Source: Odoribacter sp. UBA944 (GTDB taxonomy: Bacteria > Bacteroidota > Bacteroidia > Bacteroidales > Marinifilaceae). Taken from it: 5,857 bases of DNA. Under the pieces are notes generated by a model. It saw only the letters and a program-made list of their open reading frames with translations. It was not told where the DNA came from and ran no database searches. Positions 5,033-5,857 of the stretch are shown here, piece by piece (position 1 is the first letter of the stretch; every line of letters starts with the position of its first letter). The position numbers and the translations under genes were made by a program. The stretch spans positions 24,580 through 30,436 of the forward strand of contig DBDA01000043.1 of the NCBI GenBank assembly GCA_002293375.1, in the 5' to 3' direction.

Positions 5033-5857
5033 TTATTTTTTACAAAAATAGTGCGTGTGCAACAGATGGTGCGCTTTTTCGCTCATCGGTTTGCCCAAAA
5101 ACTCCTCGTACAGCTTGATGATGTCCGGATTTTCGTGCGATTTGCGGAGCGGTTTTTCGGCGTCTTCCCGGTAGAGGGCTTCCGAACGCGCTTTCAGCAG
5201 GCTGGAATCGCCGCGGTGCAGGGGCTGTCCACCTCCGCCGATGCAACCGCCAGGGCAGGCCATGATCTCAATGGCGTGGAACTCCGATTTGCCGGCACGG
5301 ATCTCTTCCAGCAGTTTCCGGGCGTTCCCCAAGCCGTGGGCGATGCCGACATTTAGTTTCGTCCCGTTCAGGTCAATGGTTGCTTTTTTGATGTGTTGCA
5401 ACCCCCGTACCGCTTCAAACTCTACTTTGTCCAATTTCTTGCCGGTGTAGAGTTCGTAAGCTGTCCGCAAAGCCGCTTCCATCACGCCGCCGGAAGCGCC
5501 GAAGATGACGCCGGCCCCGGTGGATTCACCCAGGGGACGGTCGAACTCTTCGTCCGCCAGCCGGAGAAAGTCGATGTTGGCGCGCTTGATGAGGGAGGCC
5601 AGTTCGCGGGTGGAGATGGAGTAGTTCACATCCGGATCTCCGTTTACCTGGAACTCTTCGCGGGCGCACTCGTATTTCTTGGCCAGACAGGGCATGATGG
5701 AGACCACGACGAGGTTTTCCCGCGGTATGCCCATCTTTTCCGCCCAGTACGTTTTGGCGATCGATCCGAACATCTGTTGCGGGGAGCGGGCCGTGGAGGG
5801 GATGTCCAGCATATCCGGGAAGTGGTACTCAAAAAAGTTCACCCACGCCGGGCAGCA
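5033..5857 (-). CDS. hydA: [FeFe] hydrogenase catalytic subunit, C-terminal part (HydA/HndD type; 5' end outside window)
   Basis: This is the catalytic subunit of a cytosolic [FeFe] hydrogenase, which interconverts protons plus electrons and H2 at the H-cluster. The reading frame is open to the window edge, leaving 274 visible residues. It begins exactly inside the first H-cluster signature: CCPAWV, the end of the usual TSCCPxW. The second signature, MPCLAKKYE, lies at visible residues 56-64, and the third, MACPGGCIGGGGQP, at 199-212. The proton-relay Cys (visible residue 1) and the four cluster-ligating Cys (2, 57, 201, 205) are all present, so the site looks active. The block GAGVIFGASGGVMEAALR (114-131) is also typical. 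The tail (about 243-271, LYEEFLGKP then HHLLHTHY) matches the small-subunit-like domain at the C terminus of multimeric hydrogenases. The N-terminal ferredoxin-like domains must lie to the right. An extra Cys (64) follows the second motif. The stop is 11 bp before hydC, implying co-transcription. A GTG at 5842 is only an internal Val, not the start. Confidence 0.95.
   Translation of the reverse strand, partial: CCPAWVNFFEYHFPDMLDIPSTARSPQQMFGSIAKTYWAEKMGIPRENLVVVSIMPCLAKKYECAREEFQVNGDPDVNYSISTRELASLIKRANIDFLRLADEEFDRPLGESTGAGVIFGASGGVMEAALRTAYELYTGKKLDKVEFEAVRGLQHIKKATIDLNGTKLNVGIAHGLGNARKLLEEIRAGKSEFHAIEIMACPGGCIGGGGQPLHRGDSSLLKARSEALYREDAEKPLRKSHENPDIIKLYEEFLGKPMSEKAHHLLHTHYFCKK

Overview
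The window is a gene-dense, entirely minus-strand stretch. It holds the 3' end of an [FeFe] hydrogenase module followed directly by the first part of a respiratory complex I (nuo) operon. In transcription order, right to left, the genes are: hydA (5' end off the right edge), a NuoE-like HydC/HndA subunit, nuoA, nuoB, a fused nuoCD, nuoH, nuoI and the first two thirds of nuoJ (cut by the left edge). All genes are intact apart from the two edge-truncated ones. Junctions are tight: nuoA/nuoB overlap by 10 bp, nuoB/nuoCD by 7 bp, and the other gaps are 9-16 bp. The exception is the 50-bp hydC-nuoA gap, which holds a perfect 13-bp inverted repeat. No stretch over 300 bases lacks a gene, and I see no RNA gene, mobile element or CRISPR array.

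The likely source is an anaerobe of the Bacteroidota, probably the order Bacteroidales. Three things point there: the order A-B-CD-H-I-J with fused nuoCD and no nuoE, nuoF or nuoG inside the cluster; mostly poor Shine-Dalgarno sequences, except a good one before nuoB; and a NuoI C-terminal region that, from memory, resembles Bacteroides-type NuoI. GC content looks moderately high by eye, so I do not assign a genus.

Functionally, the left three quarters encodes the quinone-binding connecting part (B, CD, I) and the start of the membrane arm (A, H, J) of a proton-pumping oxidoreductase. The genes for the NADH-oxidising module are not in their usual place between CD and H, so the electron donor (ferredoxin, flavodoxin, or a borrowed NADH module) is open. 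The right quarter encodes the catalytic end of a cytosolic [FeFe] hydrogenase and a [2Fe-2S] partner of the kind found in multimeric NAD(P)- and ferredoxin-linked hydrogenases. The colinear arrangement suggests that fermentative H2 metabolism and a donor-ambiguous complex I may be co-expressed. The hairpin and a tiny in-frame ORF at the boundary are the best candidates for regulation between the two modules.

Nothing here proves a wholly new system. The most interesting points are the hydrogenase/complex I junction, the structured intergenic boundary, and a few deviations in otherwise well-conserved subunits.
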